DNA of 64,000 nt from Streptomyces liliifuscus (GTDB lineage: Bacteria > Actinomycetota > Actinomycetes > Streptomycetales > Streptomycetaceae), in assembly GCF_016598615.1 (NCBI RefSeq), contig NZ_CP066831.1, positions 4,092,001 through 4,156,000 on the forward strand, read 5' to 3'. A program made the translations under genes and the position numbers. Position 1 is the first letter of the stretch. Each line of letters opens with the position of its first letter. Shown piece by piece: positions 34,029 to 41,484 of the stretch. Under the pieces are notes generated by a model that was not told the DNA's origin, did not search any database, and saw only the letters and a program-made list of their open reading frames with translations.

Positions 34029-34625
34029 TCACTCGCCCTCGGAGAGCTCGACGGCGGCGGGGGGCATGGAGCCGACCTGGAAGGAGACCTTGGTGGTGTC
34101 CTCGGGCGGGGCGGGGAACTGGGCGAACCACTCCGCGGTGTCACCCGACAGGACGCCCCCGGTGAACCGGGTGCACAGGCAGCGCCCTTCCGTGTCGCGC
34201 AGGACGAGGTATTTCTTCTTGCCCGTCTGGTCGACCAGGCTCGCGCCGGCGATCGACCCGCCGTTCTTGGCCAGTTCGCTCTCGTCGCCCCGCCAGTCCG
34301 CGGCGACCCAGGGCTTGCCGCTGCCGTTCGTCACCGTTCCCTCGACGGTGACGAAGCCGCCGTCGTCGCGGACGGCCGATGTGACGGCCAGGGTCAGACC
34401 GCCGGCCTTGACCTCCGCCAGCGTCTCCTTGGCGGGAGGTGCCTGGGAGTCCTGCTTGTCGTCACCCCCGTCGTCGTTCTTCGCAGGCGACGAGGACGAC
34501 GTCTTCTTGTCCGAACCGCCGTCGTCTCCCCCGCCGCCGCAGCCGGCCACCGTGAGGACAAGCCCAGTCGTGATCGCCACCGCGGTCATTACCGTGCGGC
34601 CCTTCGTGGTGCGCCGAATGTTCAT
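34029..34625 (-). CDS. Putative lipoprotein of the Tad locus
   Basis: 198 residues. A type II signal sequence ends in the lipobox TVAGC (Cys29), followed by a Gly/Asp/Ser-rich linker (30-65). The folded part (LAEVKAGGLTLAVTSAVRDD, GFVTVEGTVTNGSGKPW, KKYLVLRDTEGRCLCTRF) has the beta-sandwich pattern seen in DUF4352-like extracellular domains. CLC may form a disulfide. It sits 15 bases after the TadG-like stop and 2 bases before the OmpA-like gene, so all three are one transcript. Function unknown. Confidence 0.85.
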   Translation of the reverse strand: MNIRRTTKGRTVMTAVAITTGLVLTVAGCGGGGDDGGSDKKTSSSSPAKNDDGGDDKQDSQAPPAKETLAEVKAGGLTLAVTSAVRDDGGFVTVEGTVTNGSGKPWVAADWRGDESELAKNGGSIAGASLVDQTGKKKYLVLRDTEGRCLCTRFTGGVLSGDTAEWFAQFPAPPEDTTKVSFQVGSMPPAAVELSEGE

Positions 34626-34640
34626 CGGTACGGCTTCCTT

Positions 34641-35246
34641 TCACTCGGCCAGTTGCACAGAGAACAGCACGGACGCGTCGGGAAGGTCGTCCAAATCGAA
34701 ATCTTCGGGGTCGATGTTCACGAGATCGCCGTCGCAGTCGAGTGTGACGAGCTTCGTGGGATCGGCGTCCACGGGGACATCACACCGCGGTTCGATGACG
34801 GCCGTGGCATCCGCGTTGGCATGCTGGTTCTCCGTGCCCGGGATGATCGAGTCCCCGACCGTGTAGTTCGTCTGGATCTCCACCTCGTAGCCGAGGAATC
34901 CGGCCACGGTCGTGTCCCCGAACCCCGTGACGGCAGCGTCGTTCTCGGCGGCCAACGCGGCGGCCGCGGCGGCGGCTTCGCCGCCTTCGAGCTCTTCGGG
35001 ATCCAGCCAGTCCAGCCAGTCCGCGTCCCCGCCGACGGCTTCCCCCAGGTCCTCGATCAGGTCGTCCCGTGCGCTCTGTGCGGCGGCCAACGCAGCGGCG
35101 TCCGCCGCGGATTGAGCTCCGTTCCGGGCGGACGCCGCTTGAGCGAATGCGAAGAACGCGAACGCGGAGAAGAGCAGAATCCCCGTCAGCCAGATGTAGA
35201 TGGGGAGAGTCGACCCTCGGTCGCTTCGCAGAGGTGCGGGAATCAG
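34641..35246 (-). CDS. TadG-like pilus assembly protein, non-canonical start
   Basis: About 200 residues. The N-terminus RSDRGSTLPIYIWLTGILLF with SAFAFFAFAQAASARNGAQS and AADAAALAAAQ is typical of TadE/TadG-type pseudopilins: a short basic leader, one membrane helix and an alanine-rich helix. The rest is an acidic extracytoplasmic domain. No ATG, GTG or TTG is present in frame near this N-terminus; candidates are CTG at 35246 (overlapping the previous stop as CTGA), ATT at 35243 three bases after GGAGG, or CTG at 35231. The exact start is unresolved. Confidence 0.75.
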   Translation of the reverse strand: MIPAPLRSDRGSTLPIYIWLTGILLFSAFAFFAFAQAASARNGAQSAADAAALAAAQSARDDLIEDLGEAVGGDADWLDWLDPEELEGGEAAAAAAALAAENDAAVTGFGDTTVAGFLGYEVEIQTNYTVGDSIIPGTENQHANADATAVIEPRCDVPVDADPTKLVTLDCDGDLVNIDPEDFDLDDLPDASVLFSVQLAE

Positions 35247-35482
35247 CCTCCGACGACGCTGGTGACCGCTGTGAGGATCGCACCCGAGATCAGGCCGTCG
35301 AGCCCGAGCCCGTCGATCAGGGTGAAGATTCCCGCGATCAGGATCATCAGGCCCGCGTACTCCACGAAGCCCGCGCCCGCGTCCCGGTCCCGTCCCCGTG
35401 TTCGGGAGGCCACGGTGCTGACCCACCCTCGTACCGCTTGCTTCGTCCTCATGGACGTCTCCGGCCGCAGGCTCTTGGTCAC
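35243..35482 (-). CDS. Flp-type pilin
   Basis: 79 residues from a GTG with GGAAGGG seven bases upstream. The class III signal is DAG|AGFVEY: cleavage after Gly leaves Glu at +5 and Tyr at +6, the Flp prepilin rule, followed by a hydrophobic segment AGLMILIAGIFTLIDGLGLD and a short GLISGAILTAVTSVVGG tail. It is the likely structural subunit of the Tad pilus. The prepilin peptidase (TadV/CpaA) needed to cut it is not within this locus. Confidence 0.88.
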   Translation of the reverse strand: MTKSLRPETSMRTKQAVRGWVSTVASRTRGRDRDAGAGFVEYAGLMILIAGIFTLIDGLGLDGLISGAILTAVTSVVGG

Positions 35483-35587
35483 AGTGATCCCTTCCCTCCC
35501 ACCCAAAACCACTACCTTCACGCGCACCGTACGTGAGAACACGCCTACTCCGGGTGGGTCCAGGGGCCCAACTTGGCGAGTTCGGAG

Positions 35588-36349
35588 TCACCGGTTCCAC
35601 CCCCCGTGGGCCGTGCCCAGCCAGTGGGCTATCGCTTCGCTGCGTGTGGAACTGTGCAGCTTTGCGAAGATGCGATTGATGTGGTTCTTTACGGTCTTCT
35701 CGCTGATGAAGCACGTGGCGGCGATCTGCCGGTTGTTCATGCCGGCCGCGATGAGATCCATGACCTCCACCTCCCGTGAACTCAGCCCGAATTCCAGTGG
35801 GTTGCGGCCGCGGCGGTGGAGCCCCGCCGCGGAGGCGGGTCGAGCCTTTGACGACTGTGCCACAACCGATTGCAGATGCGAAGAGATTTCGTTCGGTTCG
35901 TACGAAACACCGAGTGAATCCGACACGGCGGCAGCCTCGGCGGCGGAGGCCGTGAAGGTGGCCCTTCCGTCACTCAAGTCACGGACGGCGGTGATGAGTT
36001 CGTCCGCCGTGAACTCGCCGTGGACGAGGTAACCGACGGCTCCCAGGCGCAACGCCCGTGCCACCACCTCGGGTTCACGGCTGTACGTCAGCATCATCAC
36101 GGGAGCCAGCCCGGCCAGCGAAGGCAGTGCCGTGAGGCCGTCCGTGCCCGGCATGCGGACGTCCAGCAGGATCACGTCGGGGCGGTGGCGGGTCGCGGCC
36201 GTGAGCGCCTCCGCACCGTTCGACGCCAGGGCCGTGACCCGGATGTCGGGGTGGGCGTCGAGCAGAGCCGCCAGGCCCGCCCGGACGACGGGGTTGTCGT
36301 CGGCCACGAGCACTCGTAGGGGCGGGCCGGGAAGTGCCTGGTCAGGCAT
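35588..36349 (-). CDS. LuxR/NarL-type response regulator of the Tad locus
   Basis: 253 residues from the ATG after GAGGAGG, overlapping the kinase stop by eight bases. The receiver domain (12-125) has acidic pair DD (17-18), phospho-acceptor Asp63 (VILLDVRMPGTDG) and Thr88 (MMLTYS). The normally invariant lysine of GYLVKG is His110 here (GYLVHGEF). The C-terminal LuxR helix-turn-helix (about 188-245) reads LSSREVEVMDLIAAGMNNRQ and KTVKNHINRIFAKL. It follows its kinase directly and precedes the pilin gene, so it probably controls pilus expression. Confidence 0.92.
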   Translation of the reverse strand: MPDQALPGPPLRVLVADDNPVVRAGLAALLDAHPDIRVTALASNGAEALTAATRHRPDVILLDVRMPGTDGLTALPSLAGLAPVMMLTYSREPEVVARALRLGAVGYLVHGEFTADELITAVRDLSDGRATFTASAAEAAAVSDSLGVSYEPNEISSHLQSVVAQSSKARPASAAGLHRRGRNPLEFGLSSREVEVMDLIAAGMNNRQIAATCFISEKTVKNHINRIFAKLHSSTRSEAIAHWLGTAHGGWNR

Positions 36350-37805
36350 GTGCGGCCTCCTCTTGAGGAGTGTGTGAGGGGGATACCGGCAGGGCGGTGA
36401 CCAGCGGAAGGTCGACCTTGACCTCCGTGCCGCCCTGCTCGGCTCGGTGCAGTTGGAGACCCGCGCCCATCGAGGTCGCGCGCTCCAGCATGCCCAGCAG
36501 ACCGAAGTGGCCGGATTTCGCCAGGTGTCGTACATCGTCGAGGGATACGGACGTGCCGGTTCCGTCGTCCCGCACGGTCAGGTGGAGGGAGGAGGGCGAG
36601 GCCTGGACGGTGACGTCCACCCGGGTCGCCCCCTGCGCGTGGCGGTGCGTGTTCTCCAGTGCCTCCGAGACGATCGCCAGCAGGTGACGGGACGCCTCCG
36701 GCGGGAGTACGAGCGTGGGGGGCGCCAAGCAGGCGACGCTCGCCGTGATGCCCGTACGGCCGGTGAAGTCCGCCGCCCTCGTCGTCAGTTCCGTTCTGAG
36801 GTCCGTGGGCGGGGTCGTCAGTGCGGTGTGGTGGCGGAGGTCCGTCAAAAGCTCGCGGGACTCCGCCGCCGCGCGACGGGCCGCGCCCGCCACCGCTGTG
36901 GCCTGGGACTTGAGGGCGCGGGGGTCCGTGTCGTGGTCGGCGGCGACCGCGAGGGCCTCGGCGGCCAGGGCCAGGCCGTGCAGGGTCTTCGCCACGGAGT
37001 CGTGCATCTCCCGGGCGAGGCGGGCCCGTTCGGACTCGACGGCCTCCGCGACGGCCAGGCGGGAGTTGGCCTCGGCGAGGGCCTGGCTGGCCGTGCCGAA
37101 GTGGAACATCAGGTTGCGCAGGGTGACCCCGACAATGCCCGCCGCGATGCAGAAGCCGGCGACCAGGAGGGTGCTGGCGCCGGCGCCCGGACGGTGTTCC
37201 CAGGCTCTGAACACCGTGAGCAGCACGACGAGTTGGAGCCCCGTGAAGACCCCGGAGCCGCGCCAGCCGTACAGCAGGCCCGCCAGGAGCGGGGTGCAGA
37301 CGGCCGCGTACGCGAGGGGGGAGGCGGGGGACGCGGTCAGCAGGAGTATCGCGCCGAAGACCAGGTCCACGGCCATGAGGGTGGGGTGGGCGAGGAGGCG
37401 GGGGGCGAAGCGGTCCCAGTCCCTGAGCATGGCGTACGAGCCCATGACGCCGAGGACCGCCGCGGCGAGGACGCCGTAGCGGGGCGGGCCGTCCGTCGCG
37501 TTGGCCGTCGCGAAGGGGGCGCCGATCGCGATCAGGGTGAGGCGGACCGCGAACGCCTGGCGGCACAGGGCCTGGAGGGCGTTGAGCTGGAGGCGGACGC
37601 TGCCGGGCGCTGCCGCGTCGTCTGCGAAGTAGCCTGTGGCCCACTTGGCTGGGCCGCCGCCCGGGGGAAGGGCTGGTCGTTGGCTGCGGGCCGGTGGGGG
37701 CTTGTCGCGCAGTTCCCCGCGCCCCTGAACGCGCCCCTCCAGGCGCCCTTGGAGGCGCCCCTCAAGGGGGTGCCATCGCCGCCGGTGCCTCCAAGTCACC
37801 CTCAT
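36342..37805 (-). CDS. NarL-type sensor histidine kinase of the Tad locus
   Basis: 487 residues if translation begins at the ATG one base after the tadC-like stop. Up to six membrane segments (about 85-230) precede a HisKA_3 domain with phospho-accepting His268 (AREMHDSVAKTLHGL) and an HATPase domain (SEALENTHRHA, VRDDGTGTSV, GHFGLLGMLERA). Residues about 14-40 are encoded by interspersed element copy 5. No ATG, GTG or TTG exists in frame between that element and the first membrane helix, so either the element is part of the protein or an unusual start is used. Confidence 0.9.
   Translation of the reverse strand: MRVTWRHRRRWHPLEGRLQGRLEGRVQGRGELRDKPPPARSQRPALPPGGGPAKWATGYFADDAAAPGSVRLQLNALQALCRQAFAVRLTLIAIGAPFATANATDGPPRYGVLAAAVLGVMGSYAMLRDWDRFAPRLLAHPTLMAVDLVFGAILLLTASPASPLAYAAVCTPLLAGLLYGWRGSGVFTGLQLVVLLTVFRAWEHRPGAGASTLLVAGFCIAAGIVGVTLRNLMFHFGTASQALAEANSRLAVAEAVESERARLAREMHDSVAKTLHGLALAAEALAVAADHDTDPRALKSQATAVAGAARRAAAESRELLTDLRHHTALTTPPTDLRTELTTRAADFTGRTGITASVACLAPPTLVLPPEASRHLLAIVSEALENTHRHAQGATRVDVTVQASPSSLHLTVRDDGTGTSVSLDDVRHLAKSGHFGLLGMLERATSMGAGLQLHRAEQGGTEVKVDLPLVTALPVSPSHTPQEEAAHA
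37693..37738. repeat. Interspersed element copy 5, inside the kinase 5' coding region
   Basis: Carries the family core GTCGCGCAGTTCCCCGCGCC followed by degenerate GCGCCCCT units. Unlike the other copies it lies within an open frame. On the minus strand it encodes part of the Arg/Gly-rich stretch LEGRVQGRGELRDKPP. Confidence 0.85.
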
Positions 37806-37806
37806 C

Positions 37807-38697
37807 TCAGCGTCCCAGGATCGAGCCGAAGTTCGAGCCGGAGCCCAGGAACATGCCTGTGGCGATGAGGATCATCGTGGCGGGGAGCATGAAGACCAGG
37901 GTGACCATGGTGGCCTTGGGGATCGTCTTGGCGGCCCGGCGGCGGGAGTTCTGGGCGTCGGTGCGGCGCATGTCCGTGGCGAGCTGGATGAGGGTGTCCG
38001 CGATCGGGGAGCCCAGCTCCTCGCCCTGCTGGAGCGCCGAGACGAACTGGGCGACCTGTTCGGAGGAGTTGCGCTTGCGCAGTTCGTCGAAGGCCTGGCG
38101 GCGGCTGACGCCCATGTCCATCTGGCGCAGTGTGATGCGCAGTTCGTCCGCCCATGGGCCCTCGTAGTGGTCGGCGACGCGGTCCAGGGCCTGGCGGAAG
38201 CCGAGGCCCGCGGAGACCACGACCGCGAGCACGTCCAGGAAGTCCGGGAGGGTGCGGTCGATGACCTCCTTGCGTTCGCGGACGGCTTGCCAGATGAGGG
38301 CGTCGGCGGCGAGCAGGCCGAAGGCGAGGGCCATCAGCGAGAAGAGCGGCTGACCGTTGGTGAGGAAGATCAGGAAGAGCAGGACGCCGAAGACCCCGTA
38401 GACCGCCCGGCGGGCCGCGTAGCGGTTCAGGGTCAGGCCGCCGGGGTTGCCCGCCATGTCGATGCGGCGGCGTTTGGCGTCGACGCGGCGGGGGCCCATC
38501 AGACGCAGGACGAGCGGGGCGAACCGCATACCGAGGCGGTCGACGGCCGAGTCGGACTTCGAGACGCGGGTGGCGCCGACCTCAAGGGCGAGCGCCATGT
38601 CGCCGGGGAGCTTGGCCTCCGCGCGGTACATACGGATGCCCAGGAGCATGCCCCCGACGGCGAGGCCGGTCAGTGCGGCAAGGAGCAACGCCAGCAA
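37807..38697 (-). CDS. tadC: TadC-like type II secretion F-domain protein
   Basis: 296 residues from a TTG start with GAGGAGGGG seven bases upstream. N-terminal membrane helix, then two helices near 95-135, the cytoplasmic T2SSF domain (about 150-270: LPDFLDVLAVVVSAGLGFRQ, RRQAFDELRKRNSSEQVAQF, LGSPIADTLIQLATDMR) and a C-terminal membrane helix (VTLVFMLPATMILIATGMFL). It is one of two inner-membrane platform proteins of the pilus machine and pairs with the TadB-like protein encoded just upstream. Confidence 0.92.
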   Translation of the reverse strand: MLALLLAALTGLAVGGMLLGIRMYRAEAKLPGDMALALEVGATRVSKSDSAVDRLGMRFAPLVLRLMGPRRVDAKRRRIDMAGNPGGLTLNRYAARRAVYGVFGVLLFLIFLTNGQPLFSLMALAFGLLAADALIWQAVRERKEVIDRTLPDFLDVLAVVVSAGLGFRQALDRVADHYEGPWADELRITLRQMDMGVSRRQAFDELRKRNSSEQVAQFVSALQQGEELGSPIADTLIQLATDMRRTDAQNSRRRAAKTIPKATMVTLVFMLPATMILIATGMFLGSGSNFGSILGR

Positions 38698-38710
38698 CGT
38701 GATCCCCTCC

Positions 38711-39652
38711 TCATACTTCGATCTTGCCGAGGCGGCGGATGACGAAGAAGCCGATGGTGTAAAGGCCCATGGCGATGAGCACCAGGGTCTGGCCGAGCGG
38801 GGAGCCGGTCACCTTGGCCAGGGCCCCCTCGTTCGAGGAGTTGATGAGGAGCAGGGAGCCGACACCGAGGAGGGGGACCGTGAAGGCGGTCGCGTTGACC
38901 TCGGAGAGCATGGTGCGGACCTCGCGGCGGGTCTCCTTGCGGTCCTCCAGGGTCTGGGTGAGGTTCCGCAGGGAGTTGACGACGGAGCCGCCCGCCTTGT
39001 TGGACAGGACGAGGGTGGTGACGAGGACGACCAGTTCGCGGGACGGGAGGCGTTCGGCCAGTTCACCGAGGGCGTCGTCGACCGAGCGGCCCAGGGTCAA
39101 CTGGTCGGCCACCCGGGCCAGTTCTTCACCCGCCGGGGCCTCCAGCTCCTCCGCGGCCATCGCCAGGGCCGTACGCAGGGCGAGGCCGGCCGCCGCCGCG
39201 TTGGCCAGCAGGCGTGCCACGTCGGGGAGTTGGTTGATGAAGGCCTCGATGCGCTTCTGACGCTGCCAGTTGAGGAAGATCGCCGCGCTCCAGATGCCCG
39301 CCAGGCCCGCGATGGGGCCGAAGAACGGGGCCAGGGCGGCGGCCGCGATCAGCCAGAGGCCGACGACCACGGCGGCGACGTACGTGAAGAACTCGCCCGC
39401 GGTCAGGTCGAGTCCCGTCGCCGAGAGGCGCAGCTGGATCGTGCGGCCGAGGCGCGTGCGGCGCAGCCGGCGGTCGACGGCGGCGAAGCGGCGGGCGCGG
39501 CCGGCCGCGGTGCGCAGGGGGCCGCCGCCGGAGAGGCGGTCGACGAGGGCCTGGCGCTGGGCGCGTCCCGACGCGTACGTGTGCACGCCCGCGACGGCGA
39601 ACGTGCCGCACAGGACGGTGCCGCCGAGGGCGAGCAGGGCCTGGTTGTTCAC
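38711..39652 (-). CDS. tadB: TadB-like type II secretion F-domain protein
   Basis: 313 residues, GTG start after GGAGCGAG. Membrane segments at about 4-22 and 88-125 precede a T2SSF domain (INQLPDVARLLANAAAAGLA, RVADQLTLGRSVDDALGELA, LSNKAGGSVVNSLRNLTQTL), with terminal helices near 255-305. It forms the membrane platform with TadC and contacts the TadA ATPase. The gene lies 13 bases upstream of tadC and about 67 bases downstream of tadA. Confidence 0.92.
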   Translation of the reverse strand: MNNQALLALGGTVLCGTFAVAGVHTYASGRAQRQALVDRLSGGGPLRTAAGRARRFAAVDRRLRRTRLGRTIQLRLSATGLDLTAGEFFTYVAAVVVGLWLIAAAALAPFFGPIAGLAGIWSAAIFLNWQRQKRIEAFINQLPDVARLLANAAAAGLALRTALAMAAEELEAPAGEELARVADQLTLGRSVDDALGELAERLPSRELVVLVTTLVLSNKAGGSVVNSLRNLTQTLEDRKETRREVRTMLSEVNATAFTVPLLGVGSLLLINSSNEGALAKVTGSPLGQTLVLIAMGLYTIGFFVIRRLGKIEV

Positions 39653-39719
39653 GGCTCGCTCCTCTCATCGGTCTTGTCGGTCTCGGTGGTGGAGGGCGTC
39701 GGGCGGGGCGTCCGGGCGG

Positions 39720-41060
39720 TCATCCGATCGCCTGCCTCGTGTTGAGGACGTCGAAGGCGTCCGCGACGCCGAAGGCTGGCGGCAGGGGCTCGTTGGCGAC
39801 GTACAGCTTCTCGGCGACCGCGCGGGGCAGCGGGAGGTGTTCGAAGTGGCCGTGGACGACGCGGTCGGGGCCCGTCGGGCGGGGCACGAAGCGGGTGACC
39901 GGGACGACACGGAACTGTTCGCGGCCGTGCGAGACCAGCAGGGCGATCTCGGTGACCTTTCGGGAGCCGTCGGCGTGGCGGGTGAGCTGGACGATGACGT
40001 CGACCGCGGAGTTGATCTGGTCCTTGAGCGCCTCGAAGGGGATCTGGACCTCGGACATCGAGCCGAGGGTCTGGAGCCTCATCAGGGCGTCCTCGGCGGA
40101 GTTCGAGTGGACGGTCGCGAGGGAGCCGTCGTGGCCCGTCGACATGGCCTGGAGCATGTCGAGGGTCTCGCCGCCGCGGACCTCACCGACGATGATGCGG
40201 TCGGGGCGCATACGCAGCGAGTTGCGGACCAGGTCGCGGATGGTGATCTGGCCCTTGCCCTCCACGTTCGGGGGGCGGGATTCGAGGCGGATCACATGCT
40301 CCTGCTGGAGCTGCAGTTCGGCGGAGTCCTCGATGGTGATGATGCGCTCGTGGGACGGGACGAGGCCGGAGAGCGCGTTGAGGAGCGTGGTCTTGCCGGA
40401 GCCCGTACCGCCGCTGACGATGACGTTGAAGCGGGCGCGGACGAACGCGGCGAGCAGCATCAGCATCTGCTCGTCGAGCGAACCGAGGCCGATCAGCTCC
40501 GGGAGGGTGTACGCGCGGGGGAAGCGGCGGATCGTGAGGGTCGGGCCGGTGAGGGCGAGCGGCGGGATGATGACGTTGACGCGCTCTCCGGTGGGGAGGC
40601 GGGCGTCGACCATCGGATTCGACTCGTCCACGCGGCGGTTGACCGTGGAGACTATGCGCTCGATGGTCTGCATCAGCTGTTCGTTCGAGGCGAACCGGAT
40701 CGGGAGCTGCTCCACGCGGCCCGCCCGCTCCACGAAGATCGAGTCCGGTCCGTTGACCATGATCTCGGTGATCGACGCGTCGGCGAGGAGCGGTTCGAGG
40801 ACGCCGAGGCCCAGTGCCTCGTCGACGACCCTTCTGATCAGCTGGGAGCGCTCGGCGGACGACAGGACCGGGCCCTCGCGGCTGATGATGTGCCCGAGCA
40901 CGCGCTCCAGCCGCATCCGCCGCTCGGCCGCCGCGAGGCTCGACATCTCGGCGAGGTCGATCTCTTCGAGCAGCTTGGCACGGTAGACGGCGACGAGGTG
41001 GCCGTCCTCGCGGCCTGATCCGCCCTCTTCGGGGGCGGCGATACGGGCTCGCAGGCTCAT
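39720..41060 (-). CDS. tadA: CpaF/TadA-type secretion ATPase
   Basis: 446 residues. The N-terminal domain (20-180) contains VVDEALGLGVLEPLLADASI, EIMVNGPDSIFVER and VDARLPTGERVNVIIPP; the RecA domain has Walker A GGTGSGKTT (217-225), the Asp box ITIEDSAELQLQ, Walker B-like RIIVGEVRGGETLDMLQAMS, and the His box TGHDGSLATVHSN. It is the hexameric motor that drives pilin assembly. GAGAGGAGG precedes its start, next to an array of 8-bp repeats. Confidence 0.96.
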   Translation of the reverse strand: MSLRARIAAPEEGGSGREDGHLVAVYRAKLLEEIDLAEMSSLAAAERRMRLERVLGHIISREGPVLSSAERSQLIRRVVDEALGLGVLEPLLADASITEIMVNGPDSIFVERAGRVEQLPIRFASNEQLMQTIERIVSTVNRRVDESNPMVDARLPTGERVNVIIPPLALTGPTLTIRRFPRAYTLPELIGLGSLDEQMLMLLAAFVRARFNVIVSGGTGSGKTTLLNALSGLVPSHERIITIEDSAELQLQQEHVIRLESRPPNVEGKGQITIRDLVRNSLRMRPDRIIVGEVRGGETLDMLQAMSTGHDGSLATVHSNSAEDALMRLQTLGSMSEVQIPFEALKDQINSAVDVIVQLTRHADGSRKVTEIALLVSHGREQFRVVPVTRFVPRPTGPDRVVHGHFEHLPLPRAVAEKLYVANEPLPPAFGVADAFDVLNTRQAIG

Positions 41061-41071
41061 GGGGTCGCCTC

Positions 41072-41103
41072 CTCTCGGTCTCTCGGTCTCTCGGTGTCTC
41101 GGT
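41072..41103. repeat. Four 8-bp tandem repeats before tadA
   Basis: CTCTCGGT three times, then GTCTCGGT, in the 46-base gap between the TadE stop and tadA, ending 4-5 bases from the tadA ribosome site. Copy-number slippage would change spacing between the genes without touching coding sequence. Confidence 0.85.
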
Positions 41104-41106
41104 CGG

Positions 41107-41484
41107 TCAGTCGTCGGTGGGCATGGTGGCGTCGCGTTGCACGGTCACGGCGGGCAGGAGGGGGATGACGGCGGGGACGTTGAGGGTGACCGTCGCGGTG
41201 GTGAGGTCGGGGCCCTCGACCGGCGACACCGTCAGGTTGTCGAACCATCCGCTCACCGCGGCCTGGCCCGCGGCCGCTCCGTCCTCGCCCTGCGAGGCCG
41301 CCCGCGCCGCGGCTCGCGCGCCCGTACCGGCCTGGTTGATGCCGTAGCCGATGAGGCCGAGCTGGATGGCCGCCATGCCGACGAGGAGGAGGATGGGGAG
41401 GAACCCGGCGAACTCCAGCATGGATACGCCCCGGTCGTCGTCCCGGACCCTCGTCCATATCTTCATCTTCCGGAGCACGCTCAT
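41107..41484 (-). CDS. TadE-family pseudopilin
   Basis: 125 residues. The leader MSVLRKMKIWTRVRDDDRG is followed by VSMLEFAGFLPILLLVGMAA, the TadE signature with the membrane helix, then an Ala/Gly-rich helix (GTGARAAARAASQGEDGAAA) and a small beta-rich outer domain. TadE proteins are minor pilins processed by the prepilin peptidase. Its ATG shares a base with the stop of the upstream fusion gene (TGATG). Confidence 0.9.
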   Translation of the reverse strand: MSVLRKMKIWTRVRDDDRGVSMLEFAGFLPILLLVGMAAIQLGLIGYGINQAGTGARAAARAASQGEDGAAAGQAAVSGWFDNLTVSPVEGPDLTTATVTLNVPAVIPLLPAVTVQRDATMPTDD

